Shown here in pieces: positions 45,623 through 57,830 of a stretch of 64,000 bases of DNA (positions within the stretch are counted from its first letter, which is position 1; every line of letters begins with the position of its first letter). The stretch covers positions 14,322,001-14,386,000 of the forward strand of contig CP075493.1 of assembly GCA_021613535.1 (NCBI GenBank), read 5' to 3'. The notes under the pieces were generated by a model that did not search any database, was not told where the DNA came from, and saw only the letters and a list, made by a program, of their open reading frames with translations. The translations under genes and the position numbers were made by a program. This stretch comes from Adineta vaga. Its lineage: Eukaryota; Rotifera.

Positions 45623-48199
45623 TTAGCACTTCTTTTTTACACGTGCCAGATTGTCTTTATATGGTTGAAGATCACAGCGTTCTGGAAACAACGAATGTTC
45701 AGCGTTTCGTAGAGCACGTTCAAAGAATAAGCGTGCTTTCAGATAATCACGCATATTCTCATAGACAGCAGCAATATTGCTGTAAGAGCTACCTATATCA
45801 GGATGATTGTTCGGAAGTGATTGTTGACGAATAGCTAAGGCTTTTTCGTGAAATTCAAGCGCTTTATCATTCTTGCCCATACTACAATACACGTTACCAA
45901 TATTGTTGTAAGCAGAAGCTAAATCAGGATGATTGGGCATAAGTGCTCGCTCACTGATGTTAAGAGCTTTTTGATAATATGATAATGCTTTCTTAGGGTC
46001 ATCCATACTACGATACACGTTACCGATATAATTGTAACAAGAAGCAAAATCTGGATGATCAGGTTCGAGTGATCGTTCATAAATTTTCAAAGCCTTTTCA
46101 TGATATGAAAGTGATTTCGTATACTCGCCCATTCTTCGATATACACTACCAATATTGTTGTAGGACTTAGCTAGATCAGGATGATTGAATGATAATGACT
46201 GCTTGCAAATACGAAGATCTTTCTCATAATAGGAAAGTGCCTTTTCGAAATTACCCATGCTTTGGTAAACGCTACCAATGTTGTTGTAAGACGACGCCAA
46301 ATCTGGATGATTGGGAGGTAACGATTGTTGACTAATTGCAAAATCTCTCTCATAATAGGAAAGTGCTTTGTCGAAATTGCCCATACTTTGGTATACACTA
46401 CCGATATTATTGTAAGACGAGGCCAAATCAGGATGATTGGATGGAAGTGCTTCCTCACTAATTTCTAAAGCTTTTTCATGAAATGAAAGAGCTTTCGTAT
46501 AATCACTCATGTTATAATACGCCAAACCGATGTTATTATATGTTTTGGCCAAATCAGGATGATATGCATTAACTGATTGTTTTAGAATTCGAAGAGCATC
46601 TTGGTGATTTTTAAGGGCATTTGAGTAATTACCCATACGAAGATATGCACTACCCATTCGATTATATACATTAGCTAGATTAATAGGTTCAGATGAAGAT
46701 GTTTGTTGATAGATAGTAAGCACTTTTGTACAGAATGTGATTGTCTCTTGGTATTTTCCTTGACTATACTTGGCCAAACTGAGTCGCTCATAGATGGGCG
46801 CTCTTTCACTATCGTCTGTTGTTTGACGTAAGAGAGTTTGATAGATTTCTTCAGCTGTATTCGCTTGACCCATTCTTAGTAGCAGTGCACCTAGTCTAGA
46901 CCATGCTTCTTGACCAGGATAACTTTCCTGGCGCATGTGGCAACTCAATTCAAATAATTCTGGATCATTGTCACTCGTAAGTGCCAGGTGAACTTCATAT
47001 AGACGATTGTTGTCAGACATTTGTTTAATGTTATTGATACGAAAGATTGTATGCATAGAAAATAAGATTTCGTTTTCATCCTCATGTGCGCTAACATTGG
47101 TAATAGATGCAAAAGGCGTAGTTGATCGTACAGGATCTATTTGCATAACAAAAAGAATTCCTATGCAGTCAGGATTCGAGATAGCGTCCTCTGCAAAAGT
47201 AAGTGCAGTTAATCGATCGGTACTAGTGGATAAAAAATTATTGAATGAAATTAGACCGTCCTTGCTTTGTTGCATTTGTTCGAAATCATCTGACGAGAAT
47301 CCTTGTCCACGATAGACGGTAAAAGATGTTTTCGAAGATTTATAAACGAACTGTTCCATATACAACTGCTCGATATGTTGATGAAGGTCTTTGATAAAGA
47401 AACCCATCTTTATAATGATGTCTCCATCCATCAATTGCAAAGCTTTGTTAAGCATAGGATATAAAAAACACTGGTATGTGTACCACCATATAGCTTTTTC
47501 TTTTCGATAAGTTTGTTCCAGTCGTTTAACACGTGCAGTTTCTTCCTCATTTGGTGAGAAAACTTCTCGACAGTAGTTGATATATTGTTGTCGATGAGTA
47601 GAATCGAATTCAATAGTAAGAATAATTTCTTTGAAAATTTGTGTATACATAAAAGTAGGATTCAATTGATCTATACGTCTATCAGCTGCCACAAAACTAA
47701 TAGGCATAGCATTCTGTTCGACTTGGCGAACTATTTGTTTGACGATCTCACAGATTCGTGATATCTCTGCATAAACACCCTTAATTTTTGGCCACGTTTT
47801 AATCCAGTGTTCATGTCGATATGGATCATTAGAAAAGATAAAAATTGAATCCACTTGAGACATATCGTGTACTTGAGGCACGACGTGTTGACAAAGCGAA
47901 CTGGATATAACCATGCATGCTTTGTTCTTATCAATGGTATGAAGAAATTCGATGCACGAATCACTTGTTGTAAATGGTTCAACATTGTTTATCACATGTT
48001 TTATTTGTGTCATGATATTTCCATACTCTTCATTTTTCTCATCAGCATTACTATCCAACCAGATAAGAAGAGTATTTTGTGACTTTCGAATATTAGTTCG
48101 TTGACGAGAAGCAGCAACAGCAGCAGCATTCGTTGTACTAGAAGGATTGTTTTCTACAACATTAGTTTTGCTCATTGTACTTTGTATGAATAAATGCAA
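45623..48199 (-). CDS. ADP-ribosyltransferase with TPR repeats (ART-TPR gene 3)
   Basis: A single exon of 858 residues; the ATG at 48175 is an alternative start. Order: low-complexity N-terminus (Ala/Ser/Asn-rich), receiver-like alpha/beta domain (about 43-165), ART domain (about 200-415) and nine to ten TPR units (about 440-845). ART catalytic residues are R297 (VYRGQ), S324-T-S326 (FLSTS) and E375-N-E377 (ExE). The TPR units (YNNIGSVYQSMGNFDKALSYYE) are of the kinesin-light-chain type with 42-residue period, and units 4-6 are the most alike. Expected to mono-ADP-ribosylate a partner recruited by the TPRs, in the cytosol. It is the closest counterpart of gene 1 at the left end of the window; both keep STS and a regular repeat array. 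Confidence 0.9.
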   Translation of the reverse strand: MHLFIQSTMSKTNVVENNPSSTTNAAAVAASRQRTNIRKSQNTLLIWLDSNADEKNEEYGNIMTQIKHVINNVEPFTTSDSCIEFLHTIDKNKACMVISSSLCQHVVPQVHDMSQVDSIFIFSNDPYRHEHWIKTWPKIKGVYAEISRICEIVKQIVRQVEQNAMPISFVAADRRIDQLNPTFMYTQIFKEIILTIEFDSTHRQQYINYCREVFSPNEEETARVKRLEQTYRKEKAIWWYTYQCFLYPMLNKALQLMDGDIIIKMGFFIKDLHQHIEQLYMEQFVYKSSKTSFTVYRGQGFSSDDFEQMQQSKDGLISFNNFLSTSTDRLTALTFAEDAISNPDCIGILFVMQIDPVRSTTPFASITNVSAHEDENEILFSMHTIFRINNIKQMSDNNRLYEVHLALTSDNDPELFELSCHMRQESYPGQEAWSRLGALLLRMGQANTAEEIYQTLLRQTTDDSERAPIYERLSLAKYSQGKYQETITFCTKVLTIYQQTSSSEPINLANVYNRMGSAYLRMGNYSNALKNHQDALRILKQSVNAYHPDLAKTYNNIGLAYYNMSDYTKALSFHEKALEISEEALPSNHPDLASSYNNIGSVYQSMGNFDKALSYYERDFAISQQSLPPNHPDLASSYNNIGSVYQSMGNFEKALSYYEKDLRICKQSLSFNHPDLAKSYNNIGSVYRRMGEYTKSLSYHEKALKIYERSLEPDHPDFASCYNYIGNVYRSMDDPKKALSYYQKALNISERALMPNHPDLASAYNNIGNVYCSMGKNDKALEFHEKALAIRQQSLPNNHPDIGSSYSNIAAVYENMRDYLKARLFFERALRNAEHSLFPERCDLQPYKDNLARVKKKC

Positions 48200-49208
48200 C
48201 TAAAATCTCCTCGATTAAGCTAACAGTAAAAGAATGATCAAAAAAGCCTGACTTACGAGTACTTACTCTCTCTCTTTCTCTCTTTCTCTTTCCATTTAAA
48301 TAAATTCTCTCTTGTGTTATTGTTAAAACACGCAGTTTTGTTTCACTTTCTGTTGTATTACTTGAGAAAAAACAACAACATAAGACCTTCAACAATAGAA
48401 CAAATCGGCAATACTTTTCTGTGATCGGTGAATTTTTAGACTATTTGAGAATGTGGATGAGGTGAGAGTATGGTATGATTGATGGAGAAAAAGATATTCA
48501 CGCACTCTATCGTTATCTATATGCATAACAAATCTACCGCAAATGACACCATTATATATTTATCTGATCAACCAAAAAAGCTCTCAAGAATGTTGCTATT
48601 TCAATCATCTCATTTTCACACACATCCTCAGATGAATGTATATAAATTAATTGATTTCTAACGTTCACTACTTAAAAATATAATGCAACGACAATAATCA
48701 TCTATCCGTAATAACATCGAAACAATAGGTTACATCTCAGTGGAAATGATGTTTTATTTCTATAAAAGCTTTTCAGAGTATATTGTTAAAAGATTATAAT
48801 GTTCAAATTAGTTTTCTATTCAAAGTAAATTCTCATTATTGTATTATTTGTCTTTTTGGAGATTGATAAGTGAATCAAGTTTTTTTAGTTTGAGAGAGAG
48901 TATGTCAGTACGAAATATGCCATTCCATTTTGAGTGTATGTCCAATGAGAATATATTTTCAATTGTATAGAATATAAAGATACCAGTTTTTCGTCGATAG
49001 AAATATATTTTGTAATACAAATAGGACATTATATTCTTTGCTTGACTCGAGCAGTAATTTTCCAGATTTTAATGTATCACTATGAGAAACATGCTCTTTT
49101 ATGTTAAAAGGTATAAAGAGAGAGAAAAATGCATTCAATTGTATTTCATTTCATACTCTTGTGTTCTACATTTTACCAAGTTTTTAGAGAATCGTAACTC
49201 AGAAAAAA
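48200..49208. other. Intergenic region, no gene seen
   Basis: AT-rich, with a pyrimidine (ctttct)-type microsatellite at about 48266-48293. Nothing else supportable. Confidence 0.5.
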
Positions 49209-50286
49209 ATGTCACACAATCTATCATCATCATCATCATTACCATCAGATGGTAGTATTGAAACATCTCTTACACGTACAATCAAACTGGTTCTATTCGC
49301 AGTACCATTAGGACCATCACTAATGTGTTCGCTTTATATTATGCTATGTTTCGTTTTTGAAAGTAATCTACGTCGTCGTACCAATCATGTAATGATTGCT
49401 ATCATTATTATTGATTTGATTGAGCTTATCGGTGATCTTATTCCTATATCACTACCATATTTATACACAGGTTGTATTCATAATATATTCATTTGTCTTT
49501 ATTGGGTCACAGGAAACTATACATTACAAGGTATCGCTGCTTGGTATATGGCATGGGCATCGATCGATCGATATCTTCTCATCTTTTACCAACTTCTTCG
49601 ACCGACATTTATTCGACATGATCTACCATTGTTAATTATTGGTATATTTATTGTTAGTTGGTATATTATTATTACATTTACTCATCCATGTTCAGAAGAC
49701 TGGTTTGATAAGACGAAATTTCTCTGTGGTGGACCCTGTTTCAATACTAGTGCTATGACAGCTACTATAGATTGGATTCTGATTGTACTCATACCTGCAT
49801 TGCTTATTATTGTAGTGAATCTCGTGCTGCTCGAAAAAGTTCTGTTTCAAAAATGTCGACGTCTTTCAGGATCAGTCAGACGTCAAATAAATTGGCGAAA
49901 AACAAGAAAGTTACTAGTTCAATTACTTGGTATTACTGTTATTTTTTTGCTCACTCAAGTTCCTCTAGTTATTCTTGCATTGATACAAATATTCTTTTTA
50001 AACAATTTTCTCATTGATGTCTCACATTTGACTCTACTATATGCCTTATTTAATTTATATTGTTACACCGTTTGTTTATCTAGCGACAACTAAGAAGTAC
50101 CGAAAACGTTTATGCCATCGTCAACGTCGTGTAGCAGCTATGATCGTGATACCTCTTCATCGACAAAAACATTCATATGATAATGAAAGAAATGTCGTAG
50201 AAGGACAGCATCTCAATCATATCTCTAAAGTAATTCCTGTACAAGAATCGGAGTCACGTCTTCGATTGAATACTCAAACAATATAA
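49209..50286 (+). pseudogene. Rhodopsin-family GPCR with a one-base insertion in TM7
   Basis: Residues 1-277 give an N-glycosylatable, Ser-rich extracellular tail, six membrane helices and the TM3 end SIDRYLLIF, equivalent to the DRY motif. A Cys pair for the extracellular disulphide (CIHN.. and CGGPC) is present. At about 50031-50034 a single extra base moves the reading out of frame. The correct continuation, in the next frame, gives PYLIYIVTPFVYLATTKKYRKRL, a TM7 and helix-8 region, then a basic cytoplasmic tail to 50286. The seven-helix total is thus recovered only with the shift. Ligand unknown (the type is often peptide-activated). Either a fresh pseudogene or an assembly indel; the rest of the frame looks intact. 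Confidence 0.7.
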
Positions 50287-50409
50287 AAAATAATCAATTG
50301 ATGATGACAATGATGCAATATTATTTTCTTTTAACAAAAAATTTCACAAACTAAAATATATAATTCATACATTCATCTGTGAAAAAAGGTTCTTTCTTCT
50401 TAAAACCGA

Positions 50410-53400
50410 TTAGTCTCTTTTCGTTAATTGTTCTGCAGTTTCACGCGACAATGTACTTGGAGGATCGAACGTAGAATCGGCTATAGCACTAACTACTGAT
50501 GTATCTTCTTGACGATTGTTTTCGACCGGAACTGCACCAATAGGCGTTTGAAGTTGTTATTGCGATAGCTGTTCACTAATGAATTAAAGTGCCGCTGTAG
50601 CAGCTTGTGCATGATCACATAAGACATATAAGAAAGTTTCATCATCTTGTTTTCTTTTCGAAGGATTCGGATTAATCTGAAGTTCAAACTGGTTATCGAT
50701 TTCCGAATATGTATAAGCATATTTATCTGTATTCGTATAAATAATTAATGACATTTTGTGATATTGCTTAGTGCCAATGGAATGCCTAACTCGATTTCTT
50801 AATTGTTTGACGGTGTCTTGATGATCAATATTCGGAGTAAAAGCGTGAATTTTCACTTGTGTCCGACGAACATTGTGCAAATAAGCGAGTAAATCATTAT
50901 TTGGCGATTGTAATTGATTCGAGCACGATAAACTAGAATACACTAGATGAGTCTCCACAGTTTCTTCTGGTGAACTTTCTTGATCCTCTAAAATAACATT
51001 ATATCCATGTCGAATATCGTTTGTTATTGAATCAGGAAAAATAAATTCGGAACGAATACGTCTCCAATTTTCATAAATAAATTCGAATTCAGATTGATTA
51101 TTATTTTCATTGAACAATTGACAATATTGTTCTTTGATATTGCTTTTTATATTTTCCTCTTGCCTTTCATATGTGGGATTATGGTTGGCATGAATACAAA
51201 TAAATACAACACGTAATATTCCGTATTCATTTTTCCATTTAATATCATGCGATGAATTTGAATGGATTTTATAATTCTCCAACAATGGATTTCGCACGGA
51301 AAATTTGTTATTATATTGGGCCCGGAGGCGTCTGATCACGTCATGATGTATAATAACCGTATGAATTAAAGAATCATCATCGGGAAGACTATCATTATCA
51401 GATAATTTTGGCATTTGACCATTCATATCCCAAAAGCAGAAATTTTGCGTAGCTTGGAAAATACTCTTGAGTTGTTTCACTGACTTTATCGTCGATGATG
51501 AAATCGCACGACAATATTCAGCAGTCAATGATTGATGACCCGGATGTCCAGCTAAGCATTGATCAATTGGCCAAATTCCATCATCATCTGTTGCAAGAAT
51601 AATTGGTGCGTCAATATCGATCAATGCATCAAAACAATGTGATTGGGCATGAGTACCTTGCCGAATTGTTTGTCCAAGTAGATACTCATTACTTGTCAGA
51701 TTGACTTCGAATGCAATTGTCTTGAACAAAAAATTTGCATGCTCACGCATTTCTGCAAGAAGTACAGATGATTTTCGATGTCTAGATTGACTAATGTTTT
51801 GACCTAAGATTCGATCGAAAGCGATGCCATGACCAATTCGTATGCCATATTTGAGTTCTTGTTGAAGAAATCGTAAACAACGAAAAACGATATAAATGTG
51901 TGCAATAAATAATCGATAAGCTGAATTATTATCATCGGCAAATATTACATTTTCACCACAATGAATACGTACACCAAAGTTTTTATTACCTCCTTCTTTC
52001 TCTCGTTCATTTTTGATAAAATTAATAAATGGCCGTGCTACAAATGGGCAATAAGGATAACCTAATTCATCTCCAAATAAATCAAATCCAACTATCCATT
52101 GAAAAAAATATTTAGTTGATTCGCTGACTTTTTTGAGTTTTTCCAATTGTTTCAAACAAGGACTAAATGGATTTATTGTTGCTTGAGCAGCGTCGGACGC
52201 TGATGAATTTCTTTCATTTTTGCTCTTGATAATCTCGTTAATCATTAAAATAATTGCTTGTGCTGGAGTAACATATAAAAAGTGAATTGCTGACTTTATA
52301 TTCGTCGGAAGTGGTGCTTCTACATTTCAGCGATCGAAACCTGCCAAAAATTTGTAAGTGAATTTAAGTAAATCGACGGAATTATTTTCACGATCCGGTG
52401 ACATCGCTCCTTTAAAAGCAAATTCCAAATGAGGAAAATGTCCGCTGAGAACGATCTGTGAGAAAGAACTATAAGCATCGCTTGGTGTATATACGTTCTG
52501 TTGAGCATCTTTTTGAATATTTTGAGTATTTGTTTCATCATAAACTCGAACACTTCGAAGCACATCGAATACCCATGGTCGACAAAGATCATTGGCACTG
52601 ACAGAAAATTCACAATAACGAACAAGTGGTAAACAAGTGGTACTATGTTCAATAATATATCCAATGAGCGTAGCTAAAATATCCAAACGTTGAGAATAAA
52701 TTGAATCTTTAAGAGCAAATCGGCGGGGATAAAATTCGGGGTGCAAATTTTCCATAAAATGTATGTAAATCAACATGATGTGTTTGTGTTCCATCAGGTT
52801 TACACATTGTAAAAGCATTAATGATATAATTGCGTGCTTGCTTTTTGACTTCATTGGGCGCGTTCTGATCAATAGTGATAAGATCACGTAATTGTCCAAC
52901 TTGTAGACCGTAAATAATTTCAAATTTCTGTTCACGAGCACTGAAAATAATCCAATCGCGAAAATTGACACTGGATGACTCTGAATAAAAACCTAGTTTT
53001 TCAGCAATATCCAATTCGATTAGGTCACGATTTGTCTCTTGATTGATACCAAGGCTTTTACCAAGATCAGTCAATTTCAAGACGACATCATACGAGAAAT
53101 CATCGCGAAAACTTAAGTCACGATGTTTCATTTCCTGGTACAGCTCGTCTGTTGTCAAGTGACTGAATGATGAACTGAATTCATTAATCTTCTTGTCGGT
53201 AGATGAATCTTTTTCCGTTGGTGGAACATCGTTTTTCACTAAATCGTTAAAAGCTGCTGCTGCAGTTCTTCCATCAACGAAACCACCCTTTTCCTGATTA
53301 GCCCAAACAAGTGGACATAGCTCTTCACGCAGTCGAGTATTCTCTTCAATTAGAAATGTTTCATTTTTTGGCATAATAAATGGATTCATTAATACTGTGT

Positions 53401-53515
53401 CGACCCAAAATCTACTATTTCCTATTCCAAGTAAATGAGTATGAAGATCATACAATTGATGTTGTCGTTTAAGTACCATCAATGGTGATGTTTGATATTC
53501 ATTCGATGTTGCCAT
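50410..53515 (-). pseudogene. Large adenosine-deaminase-like gene, frameshifted and interrupted
   Basis: Three frame segments read as one protein of about 1,030 residues with the full ADA metal site: DLHTH (H25/H27), HCGEN at about 51961, IRIGHG at about 51830, and ATDDDG at about 51585. The distance from HxH to HCGE is about 480 residues, against roughly 200 in ADA1, so there are large insertions, plus a C-terminal extension of about 300. Disruptions: an extra base in an A-run at 52756-52759, a TGA at 52327, and TAA codons at 50584 and 50557; the frame then runs to 50410. The last 150 residues hold no known domain. Bacterial deaminases of the RdrB type (RADAR defence) are also enlarged, but I see no direct proof of relationship. 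Confidence 0.75.
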
Positions 53516-55050
53516 TGTTTGTATCGACTCAAAAACAAATATACTGAATGATTAATCTCAAATCAATTATTCCTGCAAGAATAATAGTGATTATAAAAAA
53601 ATTAGAAGTGATACAGTAATAAAAAAAACCACACCAGTATTATACTAGGTAAAGAAACAGTCACGAACATTTTTTAACATGAAGATAAATGCAATAGAAT
53701 GCAGACGAACATACATGTAATTTACCATCGAAGATACATGCAAATACTTCATGATAAAGAGCAGACATAGAGAGACGGAAAAGAAAAGAAAAGAAAATAG
53801 AATGTCTTTATAATTTGTCGAGTTATTCGATAAGTTAAAACGTTTATTTCATGATATATAGATCTTCCTCTCAACTGATCATATCGCATTCTATGAAGAG
53901 AATTCCTTTTCACAAACGTGTCCAATCATAAAAGTTGACAAATTGAGTATCAGAAAATACAAAACAAAATACTTTTTTCGATTTTATTTAAAAAATAATT
54001 TATGATTTCATATTAAAGTTATATGCGTAATGATCGCTATCTTCGTGAAATATTCCAGGTGGTAAAAGCAAAAAGCGGAATGTATTATTATCAAAAGAGA
54101 AAAATGTTGAATGTAAAAGATTGAATACTTTGGAAAATATCTGTTCTTTCGTTTTGTACATTTTTTTTGCGTGAATCCGATGTGTATAATAAAGTAATCT
54201 TGATTCAAAGGTTTTTTTCTATGAAATGATGTATGTGACTCATTGAAAAATAATTAATAAAAGCTTATTAAGAATCGTCGAAAGAATATAAAGGATACAA
54301 GTTTTTTTCCACCTAATTCTGATATTTTTTATGAATAATTGCAGTTATTCACAATAACTGACGGGTCCATAAAAATACAAATTATAAGACCAAATTAAAT
54401 TTACTTGCATATACTAACTTGAATGAGAGAACGCAATTGAACTTCAAAAAAAATATTCATACACGCAAAAAGACGCGCAAAAATTTTTAATGAACAGGAC
54501 AAGAATCTTCGCCATCATCGATAGCTTTTATATTAAATTATAGACAACTTCAAGTGATTCCATTTTCGACTGCGACTATAGATAGTCGTTCTAAAAGAGG
54601 ACAGAAGTGTATACTATAGTAACTTATAATCACAAAAATGTATGCGTTGCTCGTTGTGAATGTTTTATTAAAGATCGATATTGACTGTATTCAAAGGACT
54701 CACGTTAGTATAATTGCCAATTTAATCATGTTCTAGCAAGATATCGAATGGTGAACATTTACGAGACATCTTAAAATTCATCGGCTAGGGAGAGGACTTC
54801 ATGCACTTTCTCCAATTTTTACACGATGGTGCTTCTCGTCTCCAACTCCACCGAATTTCTCATATACAACACACGTAGAGTTATTTTAATTGGAAATAAC
54901 CTTTTTCTTTTCCATTCTTCTTATACGGTAACTAAGAGATGACGACGTTATAGACAAAACGAAAGAATTCAGATGTATACATAAAGAACTTTTTTTTCCG
55001 TTTTTTCTTTAATTTTTTCAGTAATACAAAAAAAAACGACAGGTAAAATA
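53516..55050. other. Intergenic region, no gene seen
   Basis: AT-rich; stops in all frames; no repeat longer than a few bases recognised. Confidence 0.5.
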
Positions 55051-55796
55051 ATGTCTCTTTATGCCCTTATCATGATTGTATGGTCTATATTCTTTACACC
55101 AACACCAAATCACAACAATTTGTCAACTAATTCTTTATTCTTCCAGAAGAGTTGACTACTGTTCTTAACAAAAGTCAACAGTTTTGGTGTACTCTGAATC
55201 TCCTACTCTATCGCATGAAATCAGAGACAATCGTTACCAAATTGAAACAATTGGCTACAAGAATTTCAATGAATGAATAAAGTTTTCTTCGTGATGCATT
55301 TCGAGTAATGTCTACCGAACGAAATACGGAATATCTTGTTCATGCAGTGGAATTTTATTCACCGGTTCAATTTTATGAAAACTCAAATGACATGATGAAA
55401 CTATTTCAATGGAGAGTCTACGAATTGTCCTGACCATCAATTGATGTAGAAGGCAAAGATATATTACAACTCGAGTTCGTCGCACAATACAGCCTAGAAT
55501 GAAACGTATATCGTTATGGAATATTCACACACGTGCTTGGCAGAACAGATATCGAGGATTGGGGACATGTGTCTATTGCTAATTTTGGAACAGAAGCTGG
55601 GGCAGCTTTCGATGGATACTATCAAACGAAATTGCTCGTCATTGAAGATTTGACATTTTTGAATGGATTGCTCATATTAGCCAAATCGATACGCAATCGA
55701 AAAACACGAATTAATACTATAATTCATTACGGTTACATTCGACGACTTCAAGAAAGTCTCGGTCATGAAATTAGTAGTGATAACATTAGATGTTAG
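55051..55796 (+). pseudogene. Unknown protein gene, decayed
   Basis: An ATG at 55051 opens a hydrophobic start (MSLYALIMIVWSIFF) like a signal peptide. From 55147, a different frame reads about 215 codons to TAG at 55794 and contains three stops: TAA near 55277, TGA near 55431, and TGA near 55500. The sequence includes AFRVMSTERNTEYLVHAVEF, HVLGRTDIEDWGHVSIANFG and a basic end. I do not recognise the family. The repeated clean stretches between stops suggest a once-secreted globular protein. The acceptor-like ttcttccag just before 55147 implies an intron or a lost exon 1. Confidence 0.5.
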
Positions 55797-56364
55797 AACA
55801 GGGCGGCGATTTTGTCAGTGTGGCTCTATGTCCAATCAAACTATAATAATGACATCCTCCAGTTGTTATGAATTCTGTCAGAGATGTGTCAAGAACTTAT
55901 TTTCGTCAAAGATTGACTAAAGCATTTTTATTCACTTACCTGTGAAATCCAAACGTTATTAGATGATCAACGAACCCACCAAAAAAAGTATGATGCGACT
56001 ATACGTCTCTGTTTTCCCTTTCGTATTCTTTGTCAGTAGAAAAACTTCAATGCAAATAAAACCAATGATTACTAATACTGTCACGCTCAAACGCTTGGTT
56101 TTTATTACTCCTCATTATTTTATCCTAGAAGATCTTGTGTTGTTTTATAAATGATTAGAAAAGCAGACATTTTTTTCGTTCCTTCTTTTTCGGTTGGTTA
56201 TAAATATGACTACGCACCCATCGATTTATCAAAGAGATGTGTTCTAATGCTACTTTTATTCTATTTTGCTTGTATATTTAAGAGTTCAACTGAACAAAAA
56301 ACAACAACAACATAGAACAGTCGTTGATTTAGTAGGCAACTAATGAATAACAGCAAAATTGTAA
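55797..56364. other. Intergenic region, no gene seen
   Basis: AT-rich; small frames without motif. Confidence 0.4.
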
Positions 56365-56666
56365 CTAGCCTGATGCACATTCGTGTACACCGCTACCGTA
56401 CCATGCATCACATCCATTTGATCCTTCAGTGCATCGAGGAACATGACCAGAACCTGCTTTTATACACCAATGGCATGTCGGTGCCATGCGGAGACAACCA
56501 GTACAGTCTCTTAGATCTGAACATGCATAGCCTATGATAAAATAAATATATAGTTATAATTTATGTTTGTCGAATTAAAAACTAAACATCATTTACCGTT
56601 TGTATAGCCAAGAAAAGTACCGATCAATAAAACTGTAAAAACAATAAAGAATTTGGTTGATACCAT
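56365..56666 (-). CDS. Secreted cysteine-rich PSI-like peptide, two exons
   Basis: complement(join(56365..56531, 56597..56666)), 78 residues, with a 65-nt GT..AG phase-1 intron. Residues 1-20 are a strong signal peptide (MVSTKFFIVFTVLLIGTFLG). The mature peptide has eight cysteines with the start C-x5-C-x2-C-x6-C-x2-C and the Trp of CHWC, a pattern close to PSI (plexin-semaphorin-integrin) domains; later cysteines are in PRC, NGC and HEC. The short length argues for a secreted soluble peptide, for example an antimicrobial or signalling one, but no activity can be assigned. The intron junction lies at the end of the signal peptide, a common arrangement for secreted peptides. Confidence 0.75.
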
Positions 56667-57830
56667 GATTAACGAAGATTACAGAGTATGATGGTAGTTG
56701 AAATGAATGAATGTATTGACTGACATGAAATTGCGGTTAGTATTTATCAGATGGTGAACAAAGACGAGAAGGAAAGCGAAGAATGTTAAATTTTTATTGC
56801 TTTAATATAACAAAACATTTGTTCGATATCCAATTGAAAGAAAGGTCAAGTTCAACGAAATAATTAGCAACGTCTGATCATTGGTGAAAAGATAAAATAG
56901 GTAACGAGAAAAGCTAAATTAACCAATGAGCGCACTATAGAAAAAGATAATACACATACGTAAGTCTTGTTTTTGAGATGATTTATCTCAATTCAATTCT
57001 CAATGGTCCAATCTTACAGATAGTTTTACTGTAAACGAACATTCTGTTGTCATGATATTGTAATAATCAAACTAATATCAAAAATCTTTAATGTTCACAT
57101 TGTTTTCTACTCAATCAAGGAAGTATGAGTTATATGAAACTTGAAAAGTCGTGTTTTTATAAGATTTGGGTGTTGGTGTGAACGTCGTTATTGTTTTTAA
57201 TCACACTCTCATTCATACCTATACCCTAGAATCAACACACGCAATGGTGTGATTCAGTCGTCTACGACTACAATATTTTTTCCACTTAAAGAAATATCAT
57301 TATCAATCGATCATTAATAAGAAGTTTTGATGTAAGCATATAAATAAAACGCTTTTCTCTTCTCCTGAGTATGCCATCTGTAGTATTATTTCACTCGCTG
57401 TTGCATTGGTCCATTCCTTTTAACCTCAATTTAATTCACTCATGCTTTCCATTATGTAATGCAAATGAGTCACAGTTGCGCACAGTCACTATGCAATTGT
57501 GAAATTACGCGCAATTGCGGCTCTGTCGTTAAAATATGACCAATACGGACACTCATTAGCTGTTATTTTTACCATTCATTTTCTATTACAGCAACATTTG
57601 AAATTTGTGTCCACGATGTCTGATCGATGATTGAAAAATATTCCGACTAATAAAAATACGACGGACACGAAGATGATAGAATTTGAATTTTTCTTTGATG
57701 AGTGTATAAGGATCTGGATGAGATTATAGAAGAAATATTTGTTACACGTACTCATAGCCTGTACTTTTTAGTTATTGATTTTCTGTTCTTCGTCTTGTTT
57801 GCTCTTCTTTCTAGACCAAACTCATTTATT
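56667..57830. other. 5' flank of hydrolase copy 1; no other gene
   Basis: The segment from about 57370 (tgtagtattatttcactcgc) and from 57702 resembles the sequence upstream of copy 2, so the tandem duplication includes flanking DNA. A pyrimidine-rich acceptor-like ttctttctag lies just before the ATG at 57831. Confidence 0.5.

Noticed and set aside
52309-52329. Possible tiny intron around the TGA in the deaminase-like gene
   Set aside because: The only GT..AG pair spanning it is about 21 bases, too short to be spliced.
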